A stretch of DNA of 64,000 nt from Rhizoclosmatium globosum (Eukaryota; Chytridiomycota; Chytridiomycetes; Chytridiales; Chytriomycetaceae): assembly GCA_002104985.1 (NCBI GenBank), contig MCGO01000048.1, forward strand, positions 248,001-312,000. Direction: 5' to 3'. The notes beneath the pieces were generated by a model. It made no database searches. It saw nothing but the letters and a program-made list of their open reading frames with translations, and was not told the DNA's origin. A program made the translations under genes and the position numbers. Below are positions 23,110 to 32,896 of this stretch, piece by piece (the stretch's first letter is position 1; each line of letters begins with the position of its first letter).

Positions 23110-25205
23110 ATGAATCATTCCAATACACACAATGAAGCTTTTTCTCGTGATACTGTAGAAATCGTGGATGTTGCCAAATTTACTCCCTTCAGCTCAATGA
23201 ACATAGATCTCGTCCAATGTCCCGATTGCCAAACCATTTATATCGGAGTCCCTGCTTGCTCTTGTCTGTATCTTTCTCAGGCGGGTAGGAAGGATGGTCT
23301 GGAGCAAACCCTGCTCTATCCCCACCACGCCACAGTGGCTGGAACCTCGCAGTTCAACGGCGACCATCTATACAATTCTCCAGATTCCGATCCATACGCA
23401 TCTGATGATAGTAACACCTTACAATCAAACGAACGAAGAGCAGAACAGTTGCAAGCTCACACGATGGATCAAATCCTAAAAACAATGGATATGACTCTTG
23501 ATTACGAAGGAGACATTGAATCGATGGTAGAAGACCCGGATCTGATGCCCACGATGGACGATTGGCTTCTTATTGCAAATCGAAATGCAGTTGTTGGACC
23601 TGTGAAGTTCGCTATAGACGGTGACAACCTGCTGGCGAATTACTTTCATTTGCCTCCAGTCTTAAGGTAGTGTTATAAACTTCCAGTGAATAATGTAAAC
23701 AATGAGGCTGGTCATATTAAAAATGCTAAACTTAGGCTTACCGCATCTGCATTGGCTGCTGACACGCATAGCCCTCCTCTCCCAGAACAAATTTCCTTAT
23801 CGTACTATCGGAGGGCCCGTAAAGCAATTATTCGTGCCATAGAAGATGTGCCAACATACCAAACAGTTCAAGCGTACTATTACTTATATTTATTCTCAGT
23901 CTGTAAGTTTTCCCTGATCAACGGCGAAGAAGCTCTGGGAACTTATTCTGTTTGTAGGGAAGGGGCAACCAGCTGTAGGCAGGAAGTTTCTGAAAGCTTC
24001 GCTGGAATTGATTCTTGAGCTACATCTTCACATAGACCCTGATGATTCCCCTTGGTTGCTTCCTTTGCAATTAAGTCCTCGACAAAAAGAGGATAGGCGC
24101 CGTGCTTTTTGGGCAACATTTATGTATCTGAAACGAGAACAGGCTTTCACAACTGATTCCCTTCGAATTGATATCAGCGCGGATAAAATCAAGGCTCCAG
24201 GAGAAGTCATTGAAAATGGAAAGCTGATATTTTCCAACGCTATGTACGCGAAACCAGAATGTGACCTCTTTCACTTGATTTGGGAAATCAAAAAAGCATC
24301 ATGCAGTACCGCCAAACACAATCCATGATATCATGATATCAGAGTCAATGACACAATTAACCTTGTATCTTCGATCTGTGCACTCGAAGATTCCCCGAGA
24401 ACTTCTACTTGTGGCTGACTCGCAAATCACATTGACCAACCCTGATTATTCTCGGTTTCTTACGAGCCTCGCATCAATTCCAAAAGCAGATATCGAATGT
24501 ATTGTTTATGTAAATATCAATCTGCACGCAAGTACTTCGATTCTGTACCGACCCCTTCTATACCTTTCAAGTCTATCCTGTTGCAATCCGAAATTCTTAT
24601 CCATGGAGAAGCAAGCAGTCATATCACATGCAATTGATCAGTGCCTTGAATCAGCGCATCGCATTGTATGTTTATATCTTTTCTTTCTCGACGTCTGGAA
24701 AGGACGAGCAAAACACAAGGTTCCACACAACGAATATTATAAGCCACGATATATGGCCGTATATGCCATATTTGAAAGCATGATCGTGTTTTGGTTCGTG
24801 TCTTGCAGGATGGATCCAATTTGGTGGTCCGCAGTGTCAAATGCGAACAAATGTAAACCTGAAGTCATCAAAGCGAGAATGATTGAAATGATTCAATTTT
24901 TGAAAAGGATTGAGAGTGAAGAGGGTGGTAGCTCAGGAACAATGATACCTCTTGTGCAGTGCTCTGAAGCTATGATGAAGGAGGTGAATGAAGGAGTGCA
25001 TGCCAGAAACTGTGGAATGGAGGAGATTGAACTCGGGATGACAGTTTTGTCACTCGCCGTGAACGACAACACATCCAATGTTCCCGTTGAAGTGAAGGAG
25101 CCATGGGCATTTCTTGGACTTCTCGGTCTTGAGGTCTCTAACAACATACGATGGAAAGGGAGGACAGAAGAAAGTTGGAGACTCTTTTGGAAATTACGGG
25201 CCTAA
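23110..25205 (+). CDS. Fungal-specific transcription-factor domain protein without visible zinc cluster
   Basis: Exons 23110-23666, 23736-23902, 23958-24305, 24343-25205; about 644 aa (the third intron, 37 nt, is short and uncertain). The middle region matches the fungal_trans fold in pattern: SYYRRARKAIIRAIEDVP, TVQAYYYLYLFSVWKGQ, AVGRKFLKASLELILELHLHID, RRRAFWATFMYLKREQA. The N-terminal 185 residues are acidic/Ser-rich with CPDCQ and ACSC but no Zn2Cys6 pattern (CxxCx6C...CxxC). The gene begins 49 bp after the second actin, leaving no room for a missing 5' exon on that side. It may act as a cofactor or a regulator without its own DNA-binding domain (inference). Confidence 0.7.
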
Positions 25206-25212
25206 ATATATA

Positions 25213-25735
25213 AAATCTCCATCCACCAATTTACTCCAATCCTAAAAAAAAAAAATAAGATCTAAAACCACATAACAAAAAGTGAATTTAGTGAATATAT
25301 CGCTCTCCATCACATAACAGACAAATAAAATATATACAACGCAGGATAGAGGAGCAAAACGCTCGATACTGGGATCGAACCAGTGACCTTGAGGTTAACA
25401 GCCCCACGCTACTACCAGCTGAGCCAACCGAGCGCTGACTCTCAACCTGAAAGTGATAATATGAAGCCAAATCCTTTTAAACTTGCTGCCAGAGCTTAAA
25501 CGACAACAGCTACAGTAAGATATAGTGTTAAGGATGCCTATGATCGATAACATAAGCCCTCAACACCTCTGGGTCGACGACAATGATCGGAGATTGGTCG
25601 AATTCTGGAGGAAACCCAAGAAACATTTTTTCAAATCACGCTATGAAGAAGAAACATTTTTTGAATGCAGGATATGAGGTGAGAAACATTTTTTCATTCG
25701 TACGCTACGAATGGATGGCTCACAGTCTGATTTCG
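25213..25735. repeat. Dispersed repeat carrying tRNA-Asn, copy 1
   Basis: Shares about 420 bp with copy 3 (54046-54465) and about 400 bp with copy 2, on both sides of an identical tRNA-Asn and in the same orientation. Common blocks include TCTCCATCACATAA, AAATAAAA, GCAGGATAGA, the whole tRNA, CTGAAAGTGA-AATATGA, CCAGAGCT-AAACGAC, AGTGTTAA-GATGCC and a terminal set of AGAAACATTTTTT motifs. The left edge with copy 2 extends further (AACAAAAAG-GAATTTAGTGAA). No coding capacity is seen. Confidence 0.75.
25360..25433 (-). tRNA. tRNA-Asn (GUU), copy 1
   Basis: Full cloverleaf on the minus strand: acceptor GCTCGGT with ATCGAGC, T arm ACTGG-TTCGATC-CCAGT, anticodon stem TGGGG/CCTCA, loop CTGTTAA with anticodon GTT. 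Discriminator G. No intron. A Pol III terminator (GTTTTG) follows the 3' end directly. The sequence is the same in three places in this window. Confidence 0.95.
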
Positions 25736-25981
25736 AAACAGACTCTCGCATATACAATTTCGCTAGAAACATTTGTTTGGATGAACCCCAGGAGGGATCA
25801 TGATCTATCTCTTATATTAATCATTCGCCAGGCTAGATCAAGAAAGCAGTTTTGGGGCACATTATCACAAGAACCAACATTCAAAAGGTGAATTCATGCA
25901 ATCTTGGTATGGTCGAATTTAATGATCTATTATACCTTCTTTTTCCTTTTCGTTTGTTTGTTTGGAAAAACTAACTGCAGA

Positions 25982-27722
25982 ATGATGCAAGCACTTCCAA
26001 ACTTAACCAATTCGGTTCCGGATCCATTTGTCAATGCACAAGAAGAGTTTCTTGCTGCGTTAGTCCAGTATCATGAAAGCATTGGGTGAGGATGCAGACT
26101 TGAGTGTTTGAGTATGTTGACCCCTTGCAGACAGCAGACAACAGTTCCCGACTTCTGTGGCCAACCAGTCAACTTGTTCCATCTTTTCCTCTTAGTGCAG
26201 CAAGTTGGTGGATACGAAAAGGTATGCATCTGCCCTCAAAGTCGAAAACGCCTCATCATTCATAACCCAAACCAAAAAGATGGACTTTCATGACTGGCAG
26301 CGGATCGTTGGGCTTCTAAAGCCGCCAAAGCCAATACCCGAAGCTCCTCTTAATCTCAAAAACATTTACGAGAGAACCTTGTGGCTTTTTGAGTTGCACA
26401 CAAAGGCCGCAGAACGCGAGAACGCACGGAAGGATCTGCCTAAAGTAAAGAAGGTTGAATCAAAAGAAAAAGCGGAAAAGAAAGCGGTGAATACGGAGAA
26501 GAAGGAGAAGGTTGTAAAGGAGAAGACGCCAAAGGAAAAGGTTGTACCAAAAGAGAAACCAAAGAACGCTGCTCCCGCTCCTCCAAAGCAAGCGACTCCA
26601 ATTACAAATAATCAAGCATCTTCTTCAACCTCTGCACCTCCTCCTGCAGTCAAAATACCAGTACCAGGCCCATATATTCCCCTCGAAGAACCCCTGGTTA
26701 TCCCAGACAAACCCACTGACTCGAATGAGGATGAAAATGAAGACGGCAAAGATTACTTTGTTGAGGCTATCCTGGGTTTTGCGATTGATGAAGTAAGCGT
26801 AATATTATTATCTGTCTCCGATCTAACCAGTTGGAGAAGAAACTCAAGAAACCAATGTATCTCGTGAAGTGGCTTGGATACACAAACAAGTTTAATCAGT
26901 GGTTGGATGAGACGAGTTTTACCGTAAGTCTATCTCGGACAAATGAATTCTCTGATGAAGCACATAATTAGAACGACGTTTTGATATCGAAGTACAAGAA
27001 AGCGATTGAGGCTCGAACAAAAGCTTTAATTGGGCCAGCTGCCTTCGATGCTGTGGCATCGTCCTCGTCTGCTGCACCCCTCAGAAAGAGAAGAAGGAGA
27101 AGCAATCAACTTCCACTTCAAACAAACGACGCGCCTCGGCACCTGTTCCATCAACTTCAGGCGGTAAATCTTCTTTGGTCGATTCAGTGATGGATTCGGC
27201 GTCGAAAAAAGCCAAGAAAGAAGTCGCACCCGCCAGCGCAAAGAAGGCAGTACCGCCTTCTCAACGGGAGACAGAAGATATAATCGACATTGAGGGGCCC
27301 GTTGTGAAAGAAGAGAAGCCCATTCCTTGGACAGAAGGTAACAAACCCCTCAATCCCTTACCATTCACTCACCCTTTCTATGAAATCAGAATATCGACAC
27401 AAAATCCCACAAAATATCTTGAACGCCCCAGCGTGGGACGAATATGTTTTCGAAGTCAAAAGTGTTGACAACAAGATGGTACGCGATAATTCAGACGAGA
27501 ACTTGTTCCGTGCAGTTGTTACTTTCAAGGAAGGATTGCTGCCGAACAATGTTACGCAGGTATCCTTGCCAATCAGTGTTGTTAGAAAAAAGTGCAAGGA
27601 TAAGGTGAGCGAAGTTGTTTGTTTTTTTTATTCTCGTTCGTGCAACTGATGTGATGTAATAGTTGATTGAGTTCTTTTTTCGACACGTACGGTTCGCGGC
27701 ACCAGCAAGTGCCAGCAAGTAA
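25982..27722 (+). CDS. ARID-chromodomain-chromoshadow protein (HP1-related)
   Basis: Exons 25982-26085, 26131-26221, 26280-26792, 26831-26923, 26972-27052, about 27103-27337, 27390-27604, 27663-27722; about 463 aa. Domain order: ARID DNA-binding domain (residues about 15-95: FLAALVQYHESIG, VPDFCGQPVNLFHLF, VGGYEK, WQRIVGLL); a Lys/Glu then Pro-rich linker; PLVIPDKPTDS; a chromodomain (YFVEAILG ... YLVKWLGYTN-FNQWLDE); a Lys/Ser linker; and a chromoshadow domain (AWDEYVFEVKS, VTFKEG, QVSLPISVVRKKC, LIEFFFRHVRF). The chromodomain has the aromatic Y, W and F/W cage candidates for methyl-lysine. Splicing of the 50-nt fifth intron is inferred from the need to keep frame. Likely a chromatin protein that couples DNA and histone binding. 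It sits 100 bp upstream of a second HP1-type gene on the same strand. Confidence 0.82.
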
Positions 27723-27822
27723 CTATAACCCCAATAATTCTTGTTCGCATTCTTTTCTCCTTGTTATTGTTACGTGTACAGGAGCTGTGTGCTGTAAATA
27801 ATGAATAAATAACTATCCAAAA

Positions 27823-28810
27823 ATGGCAAAGAGAACCCGCTCCTCTCAACGGATTACACCACCCCGCCCACTTGTCATTCCAGATAAGCCAACAGATCTG
27901 GATGAAGACGAAGGTTTGAACAGCGAGTACGAAGTGGAAGGCATTCTGGACCATAAGACTGTATGTCCAGAAATAAGTGCAATTGAAGTTCCTAACCTTC
28001 CTCGGTAGAAAGGGAACCGTACCTTATATCTCGTCAAATGGGCTGGGTATACGAACCGATTGAATGATTGGTTGCAGGAGGATATGTTTGGGGTACAGTT
28101 ATAGTTCACATGTTGTTAATTGTTGTTAATGGCGAATGCATTCACAGGACGGGAACCTTGTCGCCGAGTACAAAAAGAAGATGAAGTCATTTGGCACTGA
28201 AAAGCGGGGGCGAGGGACAAAGACTGACGAGGAGGGCACAGAGGAGAAGAAGGTTGAAAAGCCGGCTCCAAAGAAGGGTCGGAAGCGAAGCCTTAGCGCT
28301 GCCAAATCAATTGAAGCGGAGAAGAAGGATCAGGAAGAGGAAGAGGAAGTTGTTGAAGAACAGGATGTTAAAGTCTCCTCAAAGAACAGCAAGTCCACTG
28401 ACTCTCAACGAAAGCGAGCCAAGACAAAGGCTTCAAAGACTTTTGATTCAGATAAGCCAGTCGAGGAAGATATTCCAGCTGCGGCCGAAGAGAATCAGGA
28501 TGATCTTTTTGAGGGTTTGTGAATGCAACACATCATTCGAATACTGAACATAACTGCAGATGATACCATTCCTGAGCACATATATAAGCTCAGTTCTTGG
28601 GACGAACATGTTCAAGAAATTGCAAGCCTTGATAACCCCTTGTATCCAGATGTAAACGATGAAAACAAATATCGGGTTAAAGTTGTTTGGAAGAAGGGGG
28701 TTTTGGGGAAGCAGAGTACTTCTGTTTACTTGACTGCCGGAATTGTGCGTGAAAAGTGTCGAGCCAAGTTGATTGACTTCTTTTTCAAGCACACCCGGTT
28801 TGTGAAGTAG
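27823..28810 (+). CDS. HP1-type chromodomain/chromoshadow protein
   Basis: Exons 27823-27960, 28009-28092, 28148-28514, 28560-28810; 279 aa. After a short basic N-terminus comes PLVIPDKPTD (shared with the upstream ARID gene), a chromodomain (YEVEGILDH ... LYLVKWAGYTNRLNDWLQE; residues about 33-85), a long Lys/Glu/Ser hinge with KKGRKRS and KRAKTKASK, and a chromoshadow domain (SSWDEHVQEIAS, YRVKVVWKKG, STSVYLTAGIVREKC, LIDFFFKHTRF). HP1 proteins bind H3K9me through the chromodomain and dimerise through the chromoshadow domain in heterochromatin. The shared motif before the chromodomain and matching intron positions indicate tandem duplication with the ARID gene. Confidence 0.9.
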
Positions 28811-28919
28811 GAGAAGAAGTCTCTAACAAACGAGCTTGAAGTTGTGGCGTTGAATCTTATAAGCTTGCTACTGATACGTATGAATAAAACCTGTTCGTAT
28901 TCTTACACATCATTTCAAT

Positions 28920-30504
28920 TCAAAAATCCATTTGTACACTTGGGGACACAATCTTTCTCCAATCCACATCCTCATTGGCTCCAATCAGCCAACACCCACC
29001 AACACACAACATCTTCAGCGATGCACACTTTCCAATCTCCTCAACACTTTTAATCCTCAACTCCCGAACATTCAACCACTTCAACCTCGTCAATTCAGGT
29101 ATCCACCATAAATCTGAAACCCACGTCCTTGACAGATTCAATTTCTCCAAGTTCCGCATATGCCAGATGGGAGACGCGTCATGTAACCATCTGCATCCGG
29201 AGACATCCAGTTGATAAAGCGCCGATGGAATTTGTGCTGTCAGTATCGCTGAGGTTCAGAACACGCAACTCAGTCAAGTTTGAAATTACGTCAACGGCAT
29301 GTTCAGAGATGGGTGTGTAATTGAGGTAGAGGGATTTCAATATGTTGGATTGGGATACGAGAGGGGATAGGTCGTTGACGCGTGTGTTGCTTATGTCGAG
29401 AGATTCTAAGTTGTGTAGATTGGTGACGAATGCGATAGATCCGATGTCTGAATGGTCGAGACACAACGTTTTGAGAGCAACAAGATGTGAGAGTGGAGAC
29501 GCATCCCTCACTTTTGGGAGTTTGGCAGTGAAGCTTTCCAAGGTGATGGACAAATTGGGGATAAATTCGAGATCAGTTATATCCGTATGTGAAACATCAA
29601 TAGATTTTAATTGACGACAATTGTTGAGGTGTTCCGACAGCTCCAACATGGTAGAATCATCAATAAAGTACGACTCAGAAACATCGAGAGACTTCAAGCT
29701 CGCAAGTCCTCGTATAAACGCAAACTCTTGACACATTGTTCGCTGAATCGAGAGAGTCTCCAATTTGTCCAGAGTTACCAAGGGAGTTAGGTTCTTGCAA
29801 TCACCATTATTGTAATTCAGTGAAACTAGATTCGTCAAACCGCCAAGACCTTTCACTGATAATAATTAACGTGTTGAACTGATATCTAAGGACTCCAGAT
29901 TCTTGAGCCCCAGTAAAGGCACAAGGCTCTTGATTGGAGTTCCAGAAACATTTAAATGCGTCAAAGTGTGCATAGTAGCCAGTGGATCCAGCTCTCTCAC
30001 GTATGTTTCAGCAATGTTCAGGCTTGTCAAGTGAGGAAACAGAAAGGGAATCGGCAGCACAGACCCCAACTCCGAATGGACAAAGTACGAGCCACCAATG
30101 TCCAGGTGAGTCACCATTGTCCGTGGAGTCGACCAGTGGGCCAAGTCAAAGTTGATGCACTTCGCCTCAATCGAAACAACATTCGGAAACACGTTCGCAA
30201 TCAATTCGGCATCACGCACGTGCTTGGCAGTTCTGTAATTCGACGCAGATTCGAGATTGAGACTGAGTTTGAGAGTTGCCATCGAAGTGGCGGCGTCGGA
30301 CGAGAACCGCTCTTTGACCAACTCGGATCCAACGTCGGCTTGGGCGACACTCGGCGGAACAACAACTACGATCCGGCGAAGGACGGCAAGGCGCAGCGTC
30401 GAAAAGGCGGTGAGGCGGCTCGTCGACAAGAGACGGAGGAAGTCCGTGCCGCTCATGTGCTCAGCGAAGGCGTCCGCGAGAATAAGCAACACTCGAACCT
30501 CCAT
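28920..30504 (-). pseudogene. Leucine-rich-repeat protein (F-box/LRR-like), broken reading frame
   Basis: Starts at ATG 30504. An N-terminal helical part of about 100 residues (possibly a weak F-box) is followed by some 14 LRR units of about 22 residues of the type L-x-x-L-x-x-L-D-I-S-x-T-x-V-x-x-L. The frame is interrupted by an in-frame TAA at about 29866 (between NLESLDISSTR and LLSVKGLGGL, which join perfectly as one repeat) and by a one-base shift at about 29210 (before YQLDVSGC). Neither fits an intron of the size used in this genome. The LRR pattern continues to 28920. It is either a recent pseudogene, two sequence errors, or a truncated 212-residue protein. The neighbour at 30526 is on the same strand. 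Confidence 0.65.
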
Positions 30505-30525
30505 TTGAATCCTCTTTTTATTGCG

Positions 30526-31715
30526 TTAAGCCTTTAGACTTCCCACTAGCCAGTCCACTGCTACGTCCTCGGAAATGACATACCCTATTCTTCCAAACAG
30601 CGGAATACTAGCTGCATTATCAGTTTGTGTGTAACAATGCGGTACAAGTGAATTAAATCCTGCAGAATCTTGCAAATCCACATGAGGGAGGCCCAGCGTG
30701 TCCAACACGGCAGTGGCAGCAGGCGACGTGAAAAAGTCGCGATATGCCTTTGTCGCCGCAGCAGTACAATAAACGGCGAGTCCTTTACGACGATACAGAG
30801 GCATGGTCCAATTCAAGCCAATGGAGAATCCGAGGTGTACAAGGCACCAAGATACAGGTCTAAATCACATAAGAAATTAGAGGATTGAATCCAGAAACTC
30901 AAAACTTACGGAAGAGTCCCTAAATCGTCTGGAACAGACGAATCCAAACTCTCCAAAGCCCTTACAACGCGTCCCAATCCACCCACCGTCTCATCCATCA
31001 TAATTCGTTCAATATATGGACGATAATATGGATACTTGTTGTTATTCGTGATTGTGTCAATATCCCCAACCCTCATACGATCCAACACAAAAGCCTCGTT
31101 ACCCACAACAAATCGTGTCCCAATCGGAAGTGAAAGCTGGTTCAGGTGGTCCAAGGCCTTTTGATCAACCACAAGCTTTCCTTCAGACTCTGTTGTAGCG
31201 GTAAACACCAATGCATTATGGGGCAGACATTCGAGAGTCAGGTCGAAAAGTAGTTTGACGGCTGGTATGTATCGCTTCTCAAGAAACCCGATGAATATCT
31301 GGGATGGATCTATTGGTGCGTCCGGGAGTGAAGCTGCAAAATGCGCTACTTGGAGAAAAACTGACTGGATGAAAGGGGATACGGGGTCCTGACAGAGAGG
31401 AGAAGTTGAGTCAAACCAGAACTCGGTGTATGTTCTTTGACGACTTCTTGTGTTGACAATTACAAATGCTATGCTCTCTGAGAGTAGAACAGGAGCCGAC
31501 TCGCTTCCTGTCTGGGAAGAAGCGTTTGATGAGAAGGCGAGAATGTGGCGGCCGTCAGGTTCTTGGAATGGATGAGAGTTTTTGAAGTAGTTGTAGACCA
31601 AATAGCTGAGAAAGCCGAGGGGAAATGGAGTTGGAGAAACAGTTTTGGCTTTCACGATACTGACAATCTGAGCCAGGTTGTCGTTGGTAGCATCATAACG
31701 AGAGAAGGTTGTCAT
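30526..31715 (-). CDS. GNAT-fold acyltransferase, GLYAT-like
   Basis: Exons 31715-30910 and 30859-30526 (50-nt intron); 379 aa. The C-terminal 110 residues hold the acetyl-CoA-binding core of a GNAT fold: SWCLVHLGFSIG, then W-x-MPLYRRKGLA (the Arg/Gly pyrophosphate loop), VYCTAA and GFNSLVPHCY, with an end strand before GYVISED. The N-terminal 200 residues resemble the regulatory half of glycine N-acyltransferase-like proteins and the FR47 group. No signal or membrane segment. The donor molecule is likely an acyl-CoA; the acceptor is not predictable. It ends 22 bp from the start of the broken LRR gene. Confidence 0.72.
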
Positions 31716-31847
31716 TTTTGAACAGTTTCAAATGCTTCGATTCGAAATCTAAAAAACTGTCAACCTTGTGCTTACATCAGCCTCATAGAAAGTCTGATAT
31801 CACAAATGACCCAAAACTTGTTCAACAATTGCAAATGAATCACACAC

Positions 31848-32858
31848 TCAATTGTCGAATATGAAAACATTCATAGCCTTCCTTGCTCGAATTCCCCACA
31901 CTAGCCCTACTTTCTGAGAAACCCATTCGACTTGGATCTGACGTTTCCTTTCCATATCTTGAACTATCTTACGAATATCAACGCATTCAACAACTGCTCC
32001 AAATCCACGGCCCCGTTGTTCAATCGGCCAAACGTGAAGTTCAAATTCACTTATCGTCTGCAACCCGTAAAACACAAGACCAGGTCCAAACAGAAACGCG
32101 AGCGTCCAAATAACAGTGTCGCTTCGGGACTCCAAGCAGAACATGGACTTGCAGAGTAACGACGAAAGAATACTTGACTTCAAGAGTCCAAGCAGATACG
32201 CGAGATGAGTGCGCTGACCGAGTTGTAAAAGAGAACATGGATGTGCAGCATGCCATTTTACAGATTCAAGCTCAACAGCGAGTTTTGGAGATAGTTGCTG
32301 GACAGTTGGATGACGTTCTGTGACAAGGAATGCCAGGAGATGCGATGACATTGGCAGTGTAGTGTTTGTTTCCCTTGTATGTAATGATGCCGGGAATGCC
32401 CCAGGAAGAAGTGATTCTTGAGAGTCAAGGGTTTGTGTGTTACTCTTTGAAAAGACTTGTTTATGAGAACGAATGGCAAGTATGAGGCACAGGCACGAAT
32501 AGCTGAAGAATGTAAGAACACCGAAGCTGACTGCTAACTGGGTGCCTGGTGCTTTAACTGTGACTTGGTAGGCGGTTGTGAGGGCGAATAAGGCTGCAAG
32601 AGATAAGAGACCAAGTACAGCATAAGATATCAATTGATTGATTCCAGTTAGTTTAGAGACGACCAACGGATCGCAGGAGACGCTTGGGTTACGGGCTTAG
32701 CGCTTTGAGAAGTGGCATTTAAACTCATACCTCGTCGACTCAAGCCTGAGAATATCATCATCAATTTCTACATTCAAAACCGCAGTATATCCGTCACTTC
32801 TCCGTGATGATGAGGTCGGGAAAGCACCAATGAGCAGTGGTTGTCTTTCTTGATTCAT
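31848..32858 (-). CDS. Multipass membrane protein of unknown function
   Basis: Exons 32858-32731 and 32682-31848 (48-nt intron); 320 aa. The N-terminal about 55 residues are polar (MNQERQPLLIGAF). Two adjacent hydrophobic helices follow (ISYAVLGLLSLAALFALTTA and VSFGVLTFFSYSCLCLILAI), then a Ser/Thr/Leu-rich loop of about 100 residues, and two weaker helices (YLLGLLKSSILSSLL; VIWTLAFLFGPGLVFYGL). The C-terminal 80 residues are mixed-charge and cytosolic-looking. No family recognised. The acceptor is the second AG, because the first would give an immediate stop. It lies 38 bp from the ODAD4 stop codon on the same strand. Confidence 0.65.
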
Positions 32859-32896
32859 TTTTCTCACTTTATTACTTCAGGTTCTTTTTTTACTTA

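Noticed and set aside
25213..25735. tRNA-derived SINE
   Set aside because: The conserved flank is mainly 5' of the tRNA, there is no A-rich or simple-repeat tail, and the tRNA keeps a complete cloverleaf and terminator.
27053..27102. Frame break in the ARID-chromodomain gene
   Set aside because: A 50-nt GT-AG intron of normal size restores the frame, so a lesion need not be assumed; a one-base error remains possible.
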